Below, in pieces: positions 22,573-33,192 of a stretch of 64,000 nt of DNA. The notes beneath the pieces were generated by a model. That model was not told where the DNA came from, searched no databases, and saw only the letters and a program-made list of their open reading frames with translations. Source of the DNA: Ophioderma brevispina (lineage: Eukaryota; Echinodermata; Ophiuroidea; Amphilepidida; Ophiodermatidae); NCBI GenBank assembly GCA_023653785.1, contig JAMKCH010001721.1, positions 62,001 through 126,000 of the forward strand. Direction: 5' to 3'. The position numbers were made by a program, and so were the translations under genes. Positions within the stretch are counted from its first letter, which is position 1, and each line of letters starts with the position of its first letter.

Positions 22573-23114
22573 TTAAAGCAATATTAGCACATTTTTTTGA
22601 AGAGCGCCCCCAATTCTTAAAAAATTAGAGATTTTTACACGGTAATTTTTAACTTTTTAAATTGGTAACTGGCTAGTAAACCATACCTCAATAAGAAAGG
22701 GGGCCTACGCTATAGTTTATCTCATGTGTGGGATCGAGCACTTCGTGACGTCACTAGCCGTCTGTCATATGATCAATTCCAAGAATCAGATGCCTGTTGA
22801 AGACCATTGGTAATGGTCGCAACGTCGCACAGTTGCAAAGTAAGTTCCAGTTATAGATTTATTTACTTCACATACATACCTGTGAATGGTTAAGCTCGAA
22901 AAATTTTGTGTCTCACAAACGAAGGAATTTTATAATTAGAATAATTATTATCGGAATCCCGATAATAATTCAACGGCTGCTGGAAACGGCCTTCCAATGT
23001 GAAATAGCCGGGAAATAGCGCCATGTACGTGTCTACGCTCATCCATTAGTTGTTTTATTGGTTCAGGCAATTCAAGTTAGAGGTCATTTTCTTGAGGTGG
23101 CACTATTTCATCAT
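22573..23114. mobile_element. MITE family A, copy 2 (3'-truncated, carries insertion)
   Basis: It begins TTAAAGCAATATTAGCACAT and follows the family through ATAATTCAACGGCTGCTGG and GAGGTGGCACTATTTCATCAT, then stops at a T run. The right terminal repeat is missing. It contains the insertion at 22689-22881. Confidence 0.85.
22689..22881. mobile_element. 193-bp insertion with CATACCT target duplication
   Basis: Compared with the tandem partner and the other MITE copies, 193 extra bases interrupt the family A MITE. CATACCT occurs immediately before the insert (22682-22688) and at its end (22875-22881), as a target-site duplication would. The insert begins CAATAAGAAAGGG and has no obvious terminal repeats or coding potential. 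Confidence 0.65.
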
Positions 23115-23137
23115 TTTTTTTTTTTTTTTTTTTTTGG

Positions 23138-24261
23138 ACCAAAACAAAAGTACTAAAGGTTCTACCAAGCCTTGAAATAGTTCTTAAGTACTTATTTCGA
23201 GCTCAAAGAACATATAAAACAGTATGAGTAAGAGTTCCATACAATGGACAAAATGGTTCCACGTCGAATCTTTATAAGTCAAGATGCGAGCCCTGATTGG
23301 CTCGACGGATGTATATCCTACGTGCTGTAATGAATATGGGTTAATTTTGTCTTCATATTTAAAAACACTATGATATCTTGTTCGTACGACACAAACTTTG
23401 TTTGTTCCATGAAAAAAAACCATATATTTAGGAGAAAATTACTTAAATCAGCATTCACTTTTCCCCTAGAAATTTGTAATTGTCAACCATGCTCTTTTCC
23501 TCGATCCGCTGCATCATGTAGTGTACGTTACAATAATTATTTAAACAAAATTAAGACACTTAAGATGAGGCGCGGATTTTACTTTTCAGAACAAAGAGTG
23601 GACCTGGATGATTCGCTACCTGCAAAAGGTCAAGCTTTACAAGCATATTATCTTAACATATCACTATCGAAACGCTTAATATAAGGGCTTATTAAAGCAA
23701 TATTAGCACATTTTTTTGAAGAGCGCCCCCAATTCTTCAAAAATTAGAGATTTTTACACGGTAATTTTTATTTTTTTTAAATTGGTAACTGGCTAGTAAA
23801 CCATACCTGTGAATGGTTAAGCTCGAAAATGTTTGTGTCTCACAAACGAAGGAATTTTGTAATTAGAATAATTATTATCGGGATCCCCGATAATAATTCA
23901 ACGGCTGCTGGAAACGGCCTTCCAATGTGAAATAGCCGGGAAATAGCGCCATGTACGTGTCTACGCTCATCCATTAGTTGTTTTATTGGTTCAGGCAATT
24001 CAGTTTTAGCGGTCATTTTCTTGAGGTGGCCTATTCATAGGACGGAAATCACTTAAGCATTTCCAGCTCTCGCCGTTAATCCACTCTGGGATCCAAATTC
24101 TTATAAAAAATCGCTTATTTTATGATAATACGCATTTTTTAGCATTCTCCTTTCGCAGGTATAGTTTCCTTTCCTAGACATCACCCAACGTTACTGTGTC
24201 AAAATATCAAATTTTGAAAAATTGGGAGGCGCTCTTCCAACAATTGCCATTATTGCTTTAA
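23138..24261. repeat. Tandem duplication, unit 2
   Basis: Second unit of the duplication starting at 22013. It contains a family A MITE that runs to its own right end at 24261. Relative to unit 1 and to the other MITE copies it shows many one- to few-base indels, especially after 24000. Those could be divergence or low sequence quality. Confidence 0.85.
23692..24261. mobile_element. MITE family A, copy 3
   Basis: Both ends are present: TTAAAGCAATATTAGCACAT at the left and ATTGCCATTATTGCTTTAA at the right. The interior follows the family with numerous small deletions in its right half. Confidence 0.82.
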
Positions 24262-24545
24262 ATGTCTCAAAACGGCTTTCCTGCGGACAATGAATTCTAG
24301 GGGTCACTGTATACTTGTAAAATCCCAAAAGCTTAGTAAGTTTACAATATACTGTTTATAAATTCTGTAATTTTACAGGTTTTTTTTTTTATTTTTTTTT
24401 TTTTTAAAAAGTGAATTTCCACTCTTTTGAAATAGTGAAATTTCAAACCTGAAAGTAGCTGCAAAATACAATCTTTCAGTTTTCAAAACTGTTTAATAAC
24501 TCAGGAATTATTTCGAAGTTATAATTTTCGCCAAATCCTTAACCC

Positions 24546-25338
24546 TTAACTGCATAGGGGTTTGCACTTGCCGTTAGTGCATAACGGGGGGTTTCCTAGG
24601 ACCCCCCCCCTAATATAACACTTTCCCTAAAGGATTTTTTAGATGAATCCACCACATGTTTAGAATGCTTCAAAGACATCAACAATAAAAATAAAACTGA
24701 AGAAGGTTCAGTAATAAAATTAGGGGCAAAACTTGATTTTAGTGTTCGGTCAAATGTGCGAAAAAGACACTACTTTGTTTCTTCTTTTCTTCTGCATTTT
24801 TCTACGGCACTTGCTTTCAACCTAGAACTATTGCTTATTGCTTTAATTGGTGAAGATGAACTAGATTTAACCAATTTAGCACCAACATAAATGTCGCGTG
24901 CCATTTTATAATTTTTTAGGTTACTTGTATACTTTTACCATAGGTTCTACCGTAAACCGCTACATGATGTATATAAAATAGTATGGCTCCTTGGCCTATT
25001 ATACTTCTCAAGATTTTTTTAATTATTTATGTACTTTGTTTATGTCACTAGGTGTATGCATTATGACAATCAGAATCACAATAACTCGAACTAATAAGAT
25101 TTTAATTTTTTGTCTGGGTACTTCCGTTAGTGCATAGGGGGTCTCCTAGGGCCCATGCTAATTAACGCAAAAAAAACGACGCGATGGATTTTGATTTTTT
25201 TTTTTTGCACCAAGGCAAGCGAAACGATAAGTTTGAACAAATACAAAAATATAAAACCAAATATGTTGCCTCTTAAAAATCGCCGGCTGCAAACAAAAGA
25301 TGGTTCCCTAGGACCCCCCCCCCCCCGTATGCAGTTAA
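24546..25338. mobile_element. TIR element with C/G-run ends (about 790 bp)
   Basis: The left end TTAACTGCATAGGGG is an inverted match to the right end CCCCCGTATGCAGTTAA. Just inside, TCCTAGGACCCCCCC occurs near both ends, and CTTCCGTTAGTGCATAGGGG recurs internally near 25120. The open frames at 25127-25427 derive from it. A related structure may be the element at 42750-43132. Confidence 0.55.
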
Positions 25339-25885
25339 TGTTAACATTACGGTACTTTACTGGATGTTCGAGAGTGCATCCAAGCTGCCGCGGCCGTGAG
25401 GAAACCATAAATTTACCACCAATGTAAAACCCGAGGTAAAACGTTATCTAATAATATTATTTTGCAAATATTCTGCAACATTTTACTGCAGAGCATAATC
25501 GTGTCCAGCGTATATTTGGTGAAAGTATTCTGTGGAATGCTATCTATCTGTGGTTTAAAAAAGAAAGGTTTGTAGATTTACGGTATTTTACTGTTATTAC
25601 AGTGATCATAGTACGTTTGTAGTGTTTTCTAACATTGTAAACGCCTGTATCAGAAAAAAATATACTTACAGATGAAATAAAGAGTGGAATATGCAAACTG
25701 TCAATCCTACATTTATAAAATATTCATTTGCAATACTTAAATATAAAGTTGTTCAGGTATTTATAGTTTGAAACCAGCAGCATTAAGTTGAATTAATGAA
25801 CTCAAGGCCATTTTTTTTTGTTTCAAACAGTAATTATATTTATGACTTATTTAAAGCCAGAGTCAGTCAGTTTTCGCAAAATGTG
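25339..25885. other. Non-coding stretch, no feature seen
   Basis: AT-rich DNA between two transposon copies. No exon, repeat family or structured site was recognised. Confidence 0.4.
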
Positions 25886-26430
25886 AAAAGCAATAAAAGC
25901 ACACTTTTGGAAGAGCGCCCCCAATTTTCCGGATATTTTGAGATTTTTTACACAGTTGCATTGGTAATTGGCTTGTAAATAATACCTGTAAATGCTAGAG
26001 CTCAACATTCTCTATGTGTCGCAAGATAAGGAAGTTTGTAATTAGAATAATTAATATCGGAGATCTCCGATAATAATTCAACGGCAGCTGGAAACGTCAT
26101 TCAATATGAAATAGCCGAGAAATAGCGCCATATACGTGTCTACGCTTGTTCCGGCGTTTCAGGCAAGTCAAGTTAGAGGTCATTTTCGTGGGGTGGCACT
26201 ATTTTCGGGACTATTTCACCATGGACGCACATAAATTTGGCGTTTGCAGCTCCGCCATTAAATTGCAATCAATTCTAATTACAAAATCGCTTCTTTTACG
26301 ACAAATATTCATTTTTGAGCATTGCCACTCGCATGTATAGTTTACTAGACAATTACCAACCCAACTGTGCAAAAATCTAAATTTTTGAATATTGGGCGCG
26401 CTCTTAAAAAATGTGCTGTTATTGCTTTAA
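25886..26430. mobile_element. MITE family A, copy 4 (most diverged)
   Basis: The left end AAAAGCAATAAAAGCACAC and right end AATGTGCTGTTATTGCTTTAA are inverted repeats. The interior retains GAAGAGCGCCCCCAATTTTC, ATAATTCAACGGCAGCTGG, AGCCGAGAAATAGCGCCAT and CATGTATAGTTTACTAGAC. Substitutions are more frequent than in the other copies, so it is an older insertion. Confidence 0.8.
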
Positions 26431-27069
26431 ATTTTTAATATTGCATCATATCAGTAAAAATTCTACCGTTCTTCGTAGAAACGGGCATCAATGCTTGTTA
26501 AATTGTATTATTTTTTGTCATATCATGACGTCATTTATGTCGAGATCCCGGTAATTGTACACAATAATCACCCGTATTTAAAAGCTTGTTCTTTTCATCA
26601 TTGCCATTGCCATCATTGCCTTTACCATAGCCGTTTTCTTTAAGAATGCCAAACAAACCAACTTCAACCACAATTGAGGGCGTTGTTTGTTTTTATCCTG
26701 AAAAAAATGACCGATAGTGACTTTAAAATTAGCCTTACGTGTCGTGTGTGTAATATTGTAATCAACAGGGTACTTTCGTAAATAACCTGTTTCTTTACTT
26801 ATATTTATTAAGGGGTATTGATCTTATTGTGCAATGTTTGTATCTTAAAATGTACATGAAACGTAAAATAATTTATATTTTGTATACTGTAGTGTTTTAG
26901 AATGCATATTTTAAGCTATGCAATAATGCAATTAAAACGGTAGCAAGTATGGAAGTAGTATAGCTATGTACTATATACTATAAAAAGAAATTATGGACAA
27001 AGTACTGTAAGTAGATCGTATCGTAGATGTCCCCCTTGTATTTTTGTTGTTTCTAAATGATAAACCTTA
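26431..27069. other. Non-coding stretch, no feature seen
   Basis: AT-rich DNA with no exon, repeat family or structured site recognised. Confidence 0.4.
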
Positions 27070-27260
27070 AGCCGCCGAAAAACCTCACATGTAAAAGTTT
27101 TCTGGAGACACCAAAAACTGAATAATTTGCTGTAATGCCTTGCACAAGAACGGTTTCACTTCTGAATGTATTTAGATAATTATTTACTCTAGATTCTGAA
27201 ATAAACTGCCTTATGATTTACTATCAAATGTGGCTTGAAATTCAAATTAGAACTCGGTTA
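27070..27260. repeat. MITE family B, internal fragment
   Basis: From GCCGAAAAACCTCACATGT onward the stretch shares words with the 43665-44033 copy. These include CTGTAATGC, TTGCACAAGAA, TTTAGATAA, AGATTCTGAAATAAACTGC and TTGAAATTCAAA. The terminal repeats are incomplete. Confidence 0.55.
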
Positions 27261-27267
27261 GCGTGGG

Positions 27268-27488
27268 AGCTAGCAGACATTTGTAACACATCTCGAGTAT
27301 ATACAAAAGGTTTGAGCGATTAAATATGTAGAAAGCCTAGAGACAAATGCAAAAACACATAAATTATGTAGAATGTAAAAACCTATTATGTGCATTTTGG
27401 TCACATGTAGCCCTGGAGCTAGCAAACATTTATAACACATCTCAAGTACAAAAGGTTTGAGTGATCTAATATGTAGACAGCCTGACAG
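27268..27488. repeat. Direct repeat pair (about 75 bp units)
   Basis: GAGCTAGCAGACATTTGTAA followed by CACATCTCGAGTA and AAAGGTTTGAGCGAT at 27268-27345 recurs at 27417-27488 with a few substitutions. The copies are about 150 bases apart. Confidence 0.65.
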
Positions 27489-27599
27489 AGACCCCCGAGA
27501 CGTGATTTTTAAGTGCCGCAAATGGTGCCTTAACCATCGTCTACCTGAGCCATTTTTTGTAACAAAACTCCCGAAGGGGGGTGGTTACAACCCCCTCCC

Positions 27600-28135
27600 C
27601 AACGTTACTGAACATTCGATTCCTGTAAATTTGGTACCATATTGTAGCTTTGAGTTTCTTCTTTCCATTGATATCAAATTAAGTACCAACATCCCCATTA
27701 TGACGTCACTATGACGTCATATGTTGAGGAAAGTATGAAAATACATGATATAGGTGGAAATTGTATTTCCCATTTTAGCGACTCAAAACACCTTATTCTA
27801 GCACTAAAAATGCTCTCATTAATAAAAACTAAAGTCATTTCCCATCAAGTAGAGCCAAAAAACCAGCTGAAAATCGGATATTCCATAACATTTTTGGCGA
27901 AAGTTGAATTTTTTGCCCTGTTGTACTCATCTTGGATCATGGAGGACCATTAATCTATTTGGTTACCAAAATCAAGTCTGTGATGTGTCTGTGTTGTGCT
28001 AGGCATGTTGGTACTTCTTCCCGAGTGGGGGGTTGGTTCCCACCCCCCCCCCCCCCATCCATCACTTTGGGATCACCCTGTATCGTACCCATACCCCTGG
28101 ATGTTGTTTTGGATGGAAAATGAGCGGAAAATGTC
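27600..28135 (+). repeat. Dispersed repeat, copy 1 (about 0.5 kb)
   Basis: It matches 29150-29645 in the same orientation, through GTTACTGAACATTCGATTCC, GTACCAACATCCCCATTATG and CGTCACTATGACGTCATATG, and later a GGATCACCCTG word. The TGACGTCA-like palindrome TATGACGTCA is conserved in both. The open frames between 27457 and 28196 lie in this repeat and are not considered genes. Confidence 0.7.
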
Positions 28136-28199
28136 AAGTGAACAATACATTAATAAATTAATTAAATTCGATAGACTATATGTTCATGGAGGCTGACTA

Positions 28200-29149
28200 A
28201 GACAGATTATTCAGGGGTCAATTTTAAAATTTGTCACCAAAATGAGATTTTTAGCACTGGGGGCGACCAATTTGCGTGTCTGGCAGAAGGTTTGGTCACT
28301 CACCCAAGGGCGCCTGACTGTGGATCGGTTTGAATGTGTAGTATGGCGGGGCATGTTCGAACAAAATAATTAAAAAAGTCCTTTAATAAGCTTTACTGTT
28401 CAAGCTTATTCTCGCGCCCGATATTTTTGTTCTGTCACGTCAAACTACTTCATACGCAGGGGGGGGGGCCCCCAATTGTCGTCTTATTCCTGTCCCTTAC
28501 TATAGACTGGACAAAACACAACTCCACACGTAATGGACTAATAGGTTATTATTACTTGGGGACATGAAATGTTTTCCAAATATTTTAGTTTTCAAAATAT
28601 TAATTAGTAAGACCAATATCTTCTGAAGGTATGTTAAGGTAAGTGTTATGGATGAGTTTACGTTACAAAAGATGTGTAACAATGCCATCAGGATATAACA
28701 AATTAATAAAGCGTACAGAAAAATGTTACCAAAATATAAATAATTGACGTGATCTCATTTTGTTCAGTTTTTAAAAACGCTTATGTATAGTTAAAGGTGA
28801 GAAATATTGAGTGTCTAATCTACATGAAACCACTTCATATGGCTGAATATACGGATGCCTCGATATCCCCCGTCGCACCTTTAATAGAACGGCATAAATC
28901 AAATAATTTCAAAATGTTAAGTTCCCACTTCCGGTATTTTTTTAAACCTAAACCGTCCATATTTCAAAATGACCAAAATGTCAGATCCTTGTTGTTCTCA
29001 GCTCACGAGGTGTCATCCTGTGTTTCAAAGGGATGGCACCCGTTCCAAATTGTTTTATAAACTGGATCTGGACTTAGTGTTGCAGTAACAATCTTACACC
29101 AATGTGCCATTACTTCATTAAAAAGTATTTGGCCACCCCTTGTGATTTT
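28200..29149. other. Non-coding stretch, no feature seen
   Basis: Mostly unique-looking AT-rich DNA with a G run at 28460-28469. No exon or repeat family was recognised. Confidence 0.4.
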
Positions 29150-29645
29150 CGTTACTGAACATCCGATTCCTGTAAATGTGGTACGACTGGGTAGCTTAGC
29201 GTTCTTCTTTCCATTCGTATCAAAATAAGTACCAACATCCCCATTATGACGTCACTATGACGTCATATGTAGAGGAAAGTATACAAATACTGAATATAGG
29301 GTGGGAAATTGATATTTCGCAATTTTAGAGACTCAAAATCATTATTATAGCACTAAAAGTTCTCATATATTAAAAACATGTCATCACATCAAGGAGAGTC
29401 AAAAACCACATGAAATCGGACATTCCTGACATTTTGGCGAAGCGACGAAAAATTGAATTTCCCCCTGTGTGAGTAAGGCTAGAAGTGGTCCTCATTTTGG
29501 TATAATGGAAGAGGAGGACCATATATAGCTATCTATTGGTACCAACTCAAAAAGTGTCTGTGATGCTTCCCTATCCATCGCTTTTGGATCACCCTGTTCT
29601 ACCTATTACCCGGGGGATTGTTTGGTTTTTAGACGAAAAAAAGGA
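29150..29645 (+). repeat. Dispersed repeat, copy 2
   Basis: Diverged partner of 27600-28135, with conserved words GTTACTGAACATCCGATTCC, AAGTACCAACATCCCCATTA and TGACGTCACTATGACGTCAT. Short similarities to a family segment (AACCGCATGAAA..) also occur near 34380, 40570 and 58225, suggesting a dispersed family. Confidence 0.65.
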
Positions 29646-30506
29646 GCAGAAAGAAAATGAAAATTGACAAAACATGAAATAATTTGCACCAAAATAGAGG
29701 GTTTTAGCAAGGGGGGGGGGGGGGCAAGCCGGGGAAAAAATCTGGAAGGGGGTGGTAACGAGGGTTAATAATAATTTGTACCTTCTCCCAAGACGAGATA
29801 TTGGAAAAAAAATTAAAAAATAAAATGGACGTCATTTTAAAATTCAAGAGGGCGGCTACCGAAACCAAAGTAGCTTCGACTAATGGAGTGCTTGGTTTCT
29901 CTAACATCACAAACATGGATTACACATTTTCAACTTTCTATATTGCCTACAAGCCAAGATATACAAGGAAAAAATGAAAACAAGCGGCCACTGTTGAAAT
30001 TGGCGGCATTAAACCCAATATAGCTATAATTAATACAGTGGTTTTATGTTAAATCCATGGATTATTCCACACCAATCATCCCTATGTTCATTCCACACGT
30101 GCTCACAATTAAGATAAAGGGGGACATATAATGCAATGAAAAATGACGCATTTGGGAAATATTCAAAATGGCACCTGAAGATGCAAATGAAAAAGTGCTT
30201 GATTAACTCAGCCACCCAAAAGTGACAAAGATTAGCAATAAAATACATTTCGGATATAGGCGATATTCATCCCTAAGATACCACAACCAGGGAGGAATGC
30301 GGTAGTTCAGGGTAGAAACACAACGCGTCACCTTCGGAGCCTACTTTTTTTTCATTTTAAAATTAAGCACTCCTAATATCCCTCGGTGAGGTGGACTTGA
30401 AGGAAAAAAAACGAGGCAGGATCTTTGTTCTAGATAGTGGTTATGAAGTATGGAGCTTTGGACCAGACTAGCGGGTTAAATATGGTTTGTGGTGCGTTCA
30501 AACATT
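29646..30506. other. Non-coding stretch, no feature seen
   Basis: It contains a G run at 29711-29725. No exon or repeat family was recognised. Confidence 0.4.
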
Positions 30507-30880
30507 CTACTCCATCAGAACATATTGATGGAGTGCGTATAGCTCAGCTGTCGGAATGCCTTGAGCTTCGGCTTGAGCCAGATTACCAAGCTCGCTCTGG
30601 AGTGCACTTTTGGCTGCTGTATCGTTATAGCCTTCCTCTTTCACTTTCACAAGGATGCCAGGTATTTTGTTGGCTTATGTATTGCAAAGACCTCTGTTTC
30701 CTACTCTATTGGAATTAGTATGTAGGACCTCTCTGTTTTCACCCCCCAGCCACTACGATCTTGGTATTTGTACTCCTTTCTTGCATATGCATTTGGATAT
30801 GTTGCTCCATCTGGACCGTCGGCTAATAAGGAAGCAGGGCCAAGGCAGGAGGGATCACTAGTGGTTCTCCTCTTTGGATA
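30507..30880 (-). pseudogene. Broken minus-strand coding remnant, unknown family
   Basis: Two neighbouring minus-strand open stretches in different frames look like protein. The upstream one (30880-30704, 59 codons, then stop) includes SLLADGPDGATYPNAYARK and YQDRSGWGVKTERSYILIP. The downstream one (30674-30510, 55 codons, then stop) includes VKVKEEGYNDTAAKSALQS and NLAQAEAQGIPTAELYALHQ. The 26-base gap and frame change suggest one interrupted reading frame, perhaps of a transposable element. I do not recognise the family. The + strand open frames here (30437-31055) are then shadows. Confidence 0.35.
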
Positions 30881-31059
30881 TCAAGACTGGTTTCTCCCGT
30901 TTTCCAGCTCACAAGTATGCGGCTGTTCTCAATATATTGCAAATAACTTAAAATCGAGCTGGTTGTCTAGGGCATTTTGCCACACTTTAAATCACTGTAA
31001 AGGGAATCGCTGGTGGAGATGTGAAAATTTGAAACCCGCAGCGAAATTGCTATAATTCT

Positions 31060-31800
31060 TCTGTTTTCAAGATGGCCGCCAATTGTGAGTATTTTAGCCC
31101 CAAACCAATGGTGATTTTATGTTGAAGTACCTTTTCAACACCGTATCGCTTTAAAAAAAAACAACCTTTTGGGTTAATTTCAGCTGAGAATGATCTAACA
31201 ACAATTTGTCACGGAAAAAAGTTGGATATTCTTGTCATTTCTGTAGAAATTAGCAAAACTGTTTCCCAAAATCCGAACTTTTCCGGAAATTTTCGGAAAT
31301 GCCGAAGCTTAAACTTTTGAACGGAGTTATGCTGTACCGAATTAGTGTCAAGATGTGGTTTTTCACGCTTTATCTATCATGCTAAGTAACCAATTTGACC
31401 AAAAAAGTGGATTAGGCCTTTTTTGGAAAATGAGTCTCCATATATGAATTGGAGCTAGCTCTTACAACAAAATATTTAAATTAAAAACCAAACTTCTTAA
31501 AAAAAATGGATATATGGTCCTTTGTGTTTTGAAGAAGTGTGATAAGGCGCTGATCTCAATGACCGAGGCTTGTCTTTTTCTTGCTCAATGCGCAACAGAA
31601 ACAACCATTTTAGTGTTTTCTTTTGTTTTATGTGGGATTTGACAGGGCCGGGCGGGCTCCGCCCCACCACACCCCTGAGCTCCACTGGTGAGACATTTAT
31701 TAGAGAATTATATTACTTAAAAAACAAAGATTTGCCTGTGTGTCTGGGCCGGCTGTGCGGTGTGTTGTGCTTGGCACATGGGTATGGAGTCTGAGTGTTG
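31060..31800. other. Non-coding stretch, no feature seen
   Basis: AAGATGGCCGCCAATTGTGAG near 31068 is a word type common in animal repeats, but no element ends were found. No exon was recognised. Confidence 0.35.
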
Positions 31801-31940
31801 TTATTGGGCTTTCGAAGTGACCCCAAAGGTCAATGGTCATCTAGATGTCAATTTGCCTAGAAATGCACTAGAACAAATTGGGCCTAAAAAACTGTTGCCT
31901 TGATCATATTTGAGCAATGCTGAGGTCAAAGGTCAGACAT
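31801..31940 (+). repeat. AGGTCA-rich dispersed repeat fragment
   Basis: It contains AGGTCAATGGTCA at 31827-31839 and a perfect AGGTCA-A-AGGTCA at 31923-31935. The surrounding text (CAATGGTCATCTAG, AAATTGGGCCTAAAA) resembles units at 10385-10500 and 57050-58770. Confidence 0.5.
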
Positions 31941-32462
31941 ACCGTTCAAATGTCACACACGGGGAACTCCACTAGTACTCTATAATTACGCAAACCGAAC
32001 AGAGTTGCAAGCGATAACTTAATTTGATTAAGTTAATTCTGTTTCACTTAAAAATAGAAAATGATCGTGATAAAAAAAGAAAAACATCAGGAAAAAGAAG
32101 GAAAAATAAAGAAAGAAGTAAAAGTGAGAGAAAGTAGAAACACAGATAGGTAGAAAAATTACATGGTGGAAATACACTGAGATTATGTAATATATAGGAA
32201 AGTGTATTCCAGCCACTAGAAACACTGGAAATAAGCAGATGGGAACAAACTTAGCGTGCAACACCCGGTACTTACCACACCGCGATAAATTTATCAATTA
32301 CAATTTGTCTTTTGATATTTGATTTCTGGTTTTTTTTATATTCCTGTTTACTTTTGATTGAGACATTCACCTAGAAATTTTCCTTTGCACGCAATATAAT
32401 GATGTACGTTAAATCATATGGTTAAATATACTACTTTAGAAACAGAATGACTTTGTGTGTGT

Positions 32463-32498
<36 letters not shown>

Positions 32499-32815
32499 TG
32501 TGCTTACTGAGGTATACTTAATTTCACGAAGAACGTTTTCCATTAAATTTGCATGGTTCGTAACAGGAGAACATAAATACATTTACATTGCTGAAATAAA
32601 AATTTTAAAAAGTTATATAAAATGCTTATTTATGCTAATTAGCATAAAAATGCCATGGTCGATTTGACTTTTTCCAACCAAAATATGCGCAACTGATAGT
32701 TAGGCAATGACACAAAATTTTAGGCAAAATAATTTAGCATTAAATATGACTTTAATATAAAATCATTCTTGGGCTTAATCATTTAAGGTTTACAAGCGTT
32801 CAAAAATATCAATTT
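31941..32815. other. Non-coding stretch with GT microsatellite
   Basis: A GT-rich tract at 32453-32505 contains a run of TG dinucleotides. A purine-rich stretch at 32080-32150 gives a spurious minus-strand Phe-rich frame. Nothing else was recognised. Confidence 0.5.
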
Positions 32816-32817
32816 TG

Positions 32818-33192
32818 AGGAAGTGGCGTGGTCTAGTGGTTAGCAAGCTTACCTCTGGAGCAAAGGGTCCTCGGATCGAATCTCAGTGGGACCACTTGCT
32901 GGATTTAATTCGGGAACTCCATTTGGGATTTGATGTGTATAACATATATTGCTTAAAACCTGAATGCCACTTTCTCCATGGTTCATTTGAAATGGGCATA
33001 TGAACCATGAAAGCTTGCACTACCCATCCGGTGTGTGTTTCGTGTAGTGTGTTTGAATGTTGCAATATGGCGCTGTTAAAGCTGCTGCCTCCAAGTTGGA
33101 TTGTTTCTGTCTAGTAATTATTAAGTTGTAAATTCTCTAGCAATTTGGCCTACAGGCCACGATTTGAGATAAAAAAACCTTGATTATTAATA
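32818..33192 (+). mobile_element. tRNA-derived SINE, apparently full length (about 375 bp)
   Basis: The head shows a perfect A box TGGTCTAGTGG (32829-32839) and B-box core GGATCGAATC (32873-32882), closest in style to tRNA-Glu/Asp. The body ends with CTAGCAATTTGGCCTACAGG, the CCACGATTTGAG tail and an A-rich end. That tail also occurs at 7340-7415. Overlapping open frames on both strands are spurious. Confidence 0.75.

Larger units (their letters stand above)
22013..23137. repeat. Tandem duplication, unit 1
   Basis: The sequence starting GGACCAAAACAAAAGTACTA recurs at 23138, and the two units match over about 1.1 kb with scattered small indels. Unit 1 carries a truncated family A MITE that breaks off at 23114 and joins unit 2 through a T run (23115-23136). 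Unit 1 also has a 193-base insertion absent from unit 2. The minus-strand open frame at 22062-22340 recurs at 23184-23423 simply because the DNA is duplicated. Confidence 0.85.

Noticed and set aside
22062..23423. Duplicated minus-strand protein of 79-92 codons
   Set aside because: The two frames are identical because the DNA is tandemly duplicated. There is no domain, no splice context and no codon signature.
32818..32900. Functional tRNA-Glu/Asp gene
   Set aside because: Stems are imperfect and the sequence continues into a SINE body with a tail shared at 7340-7415.
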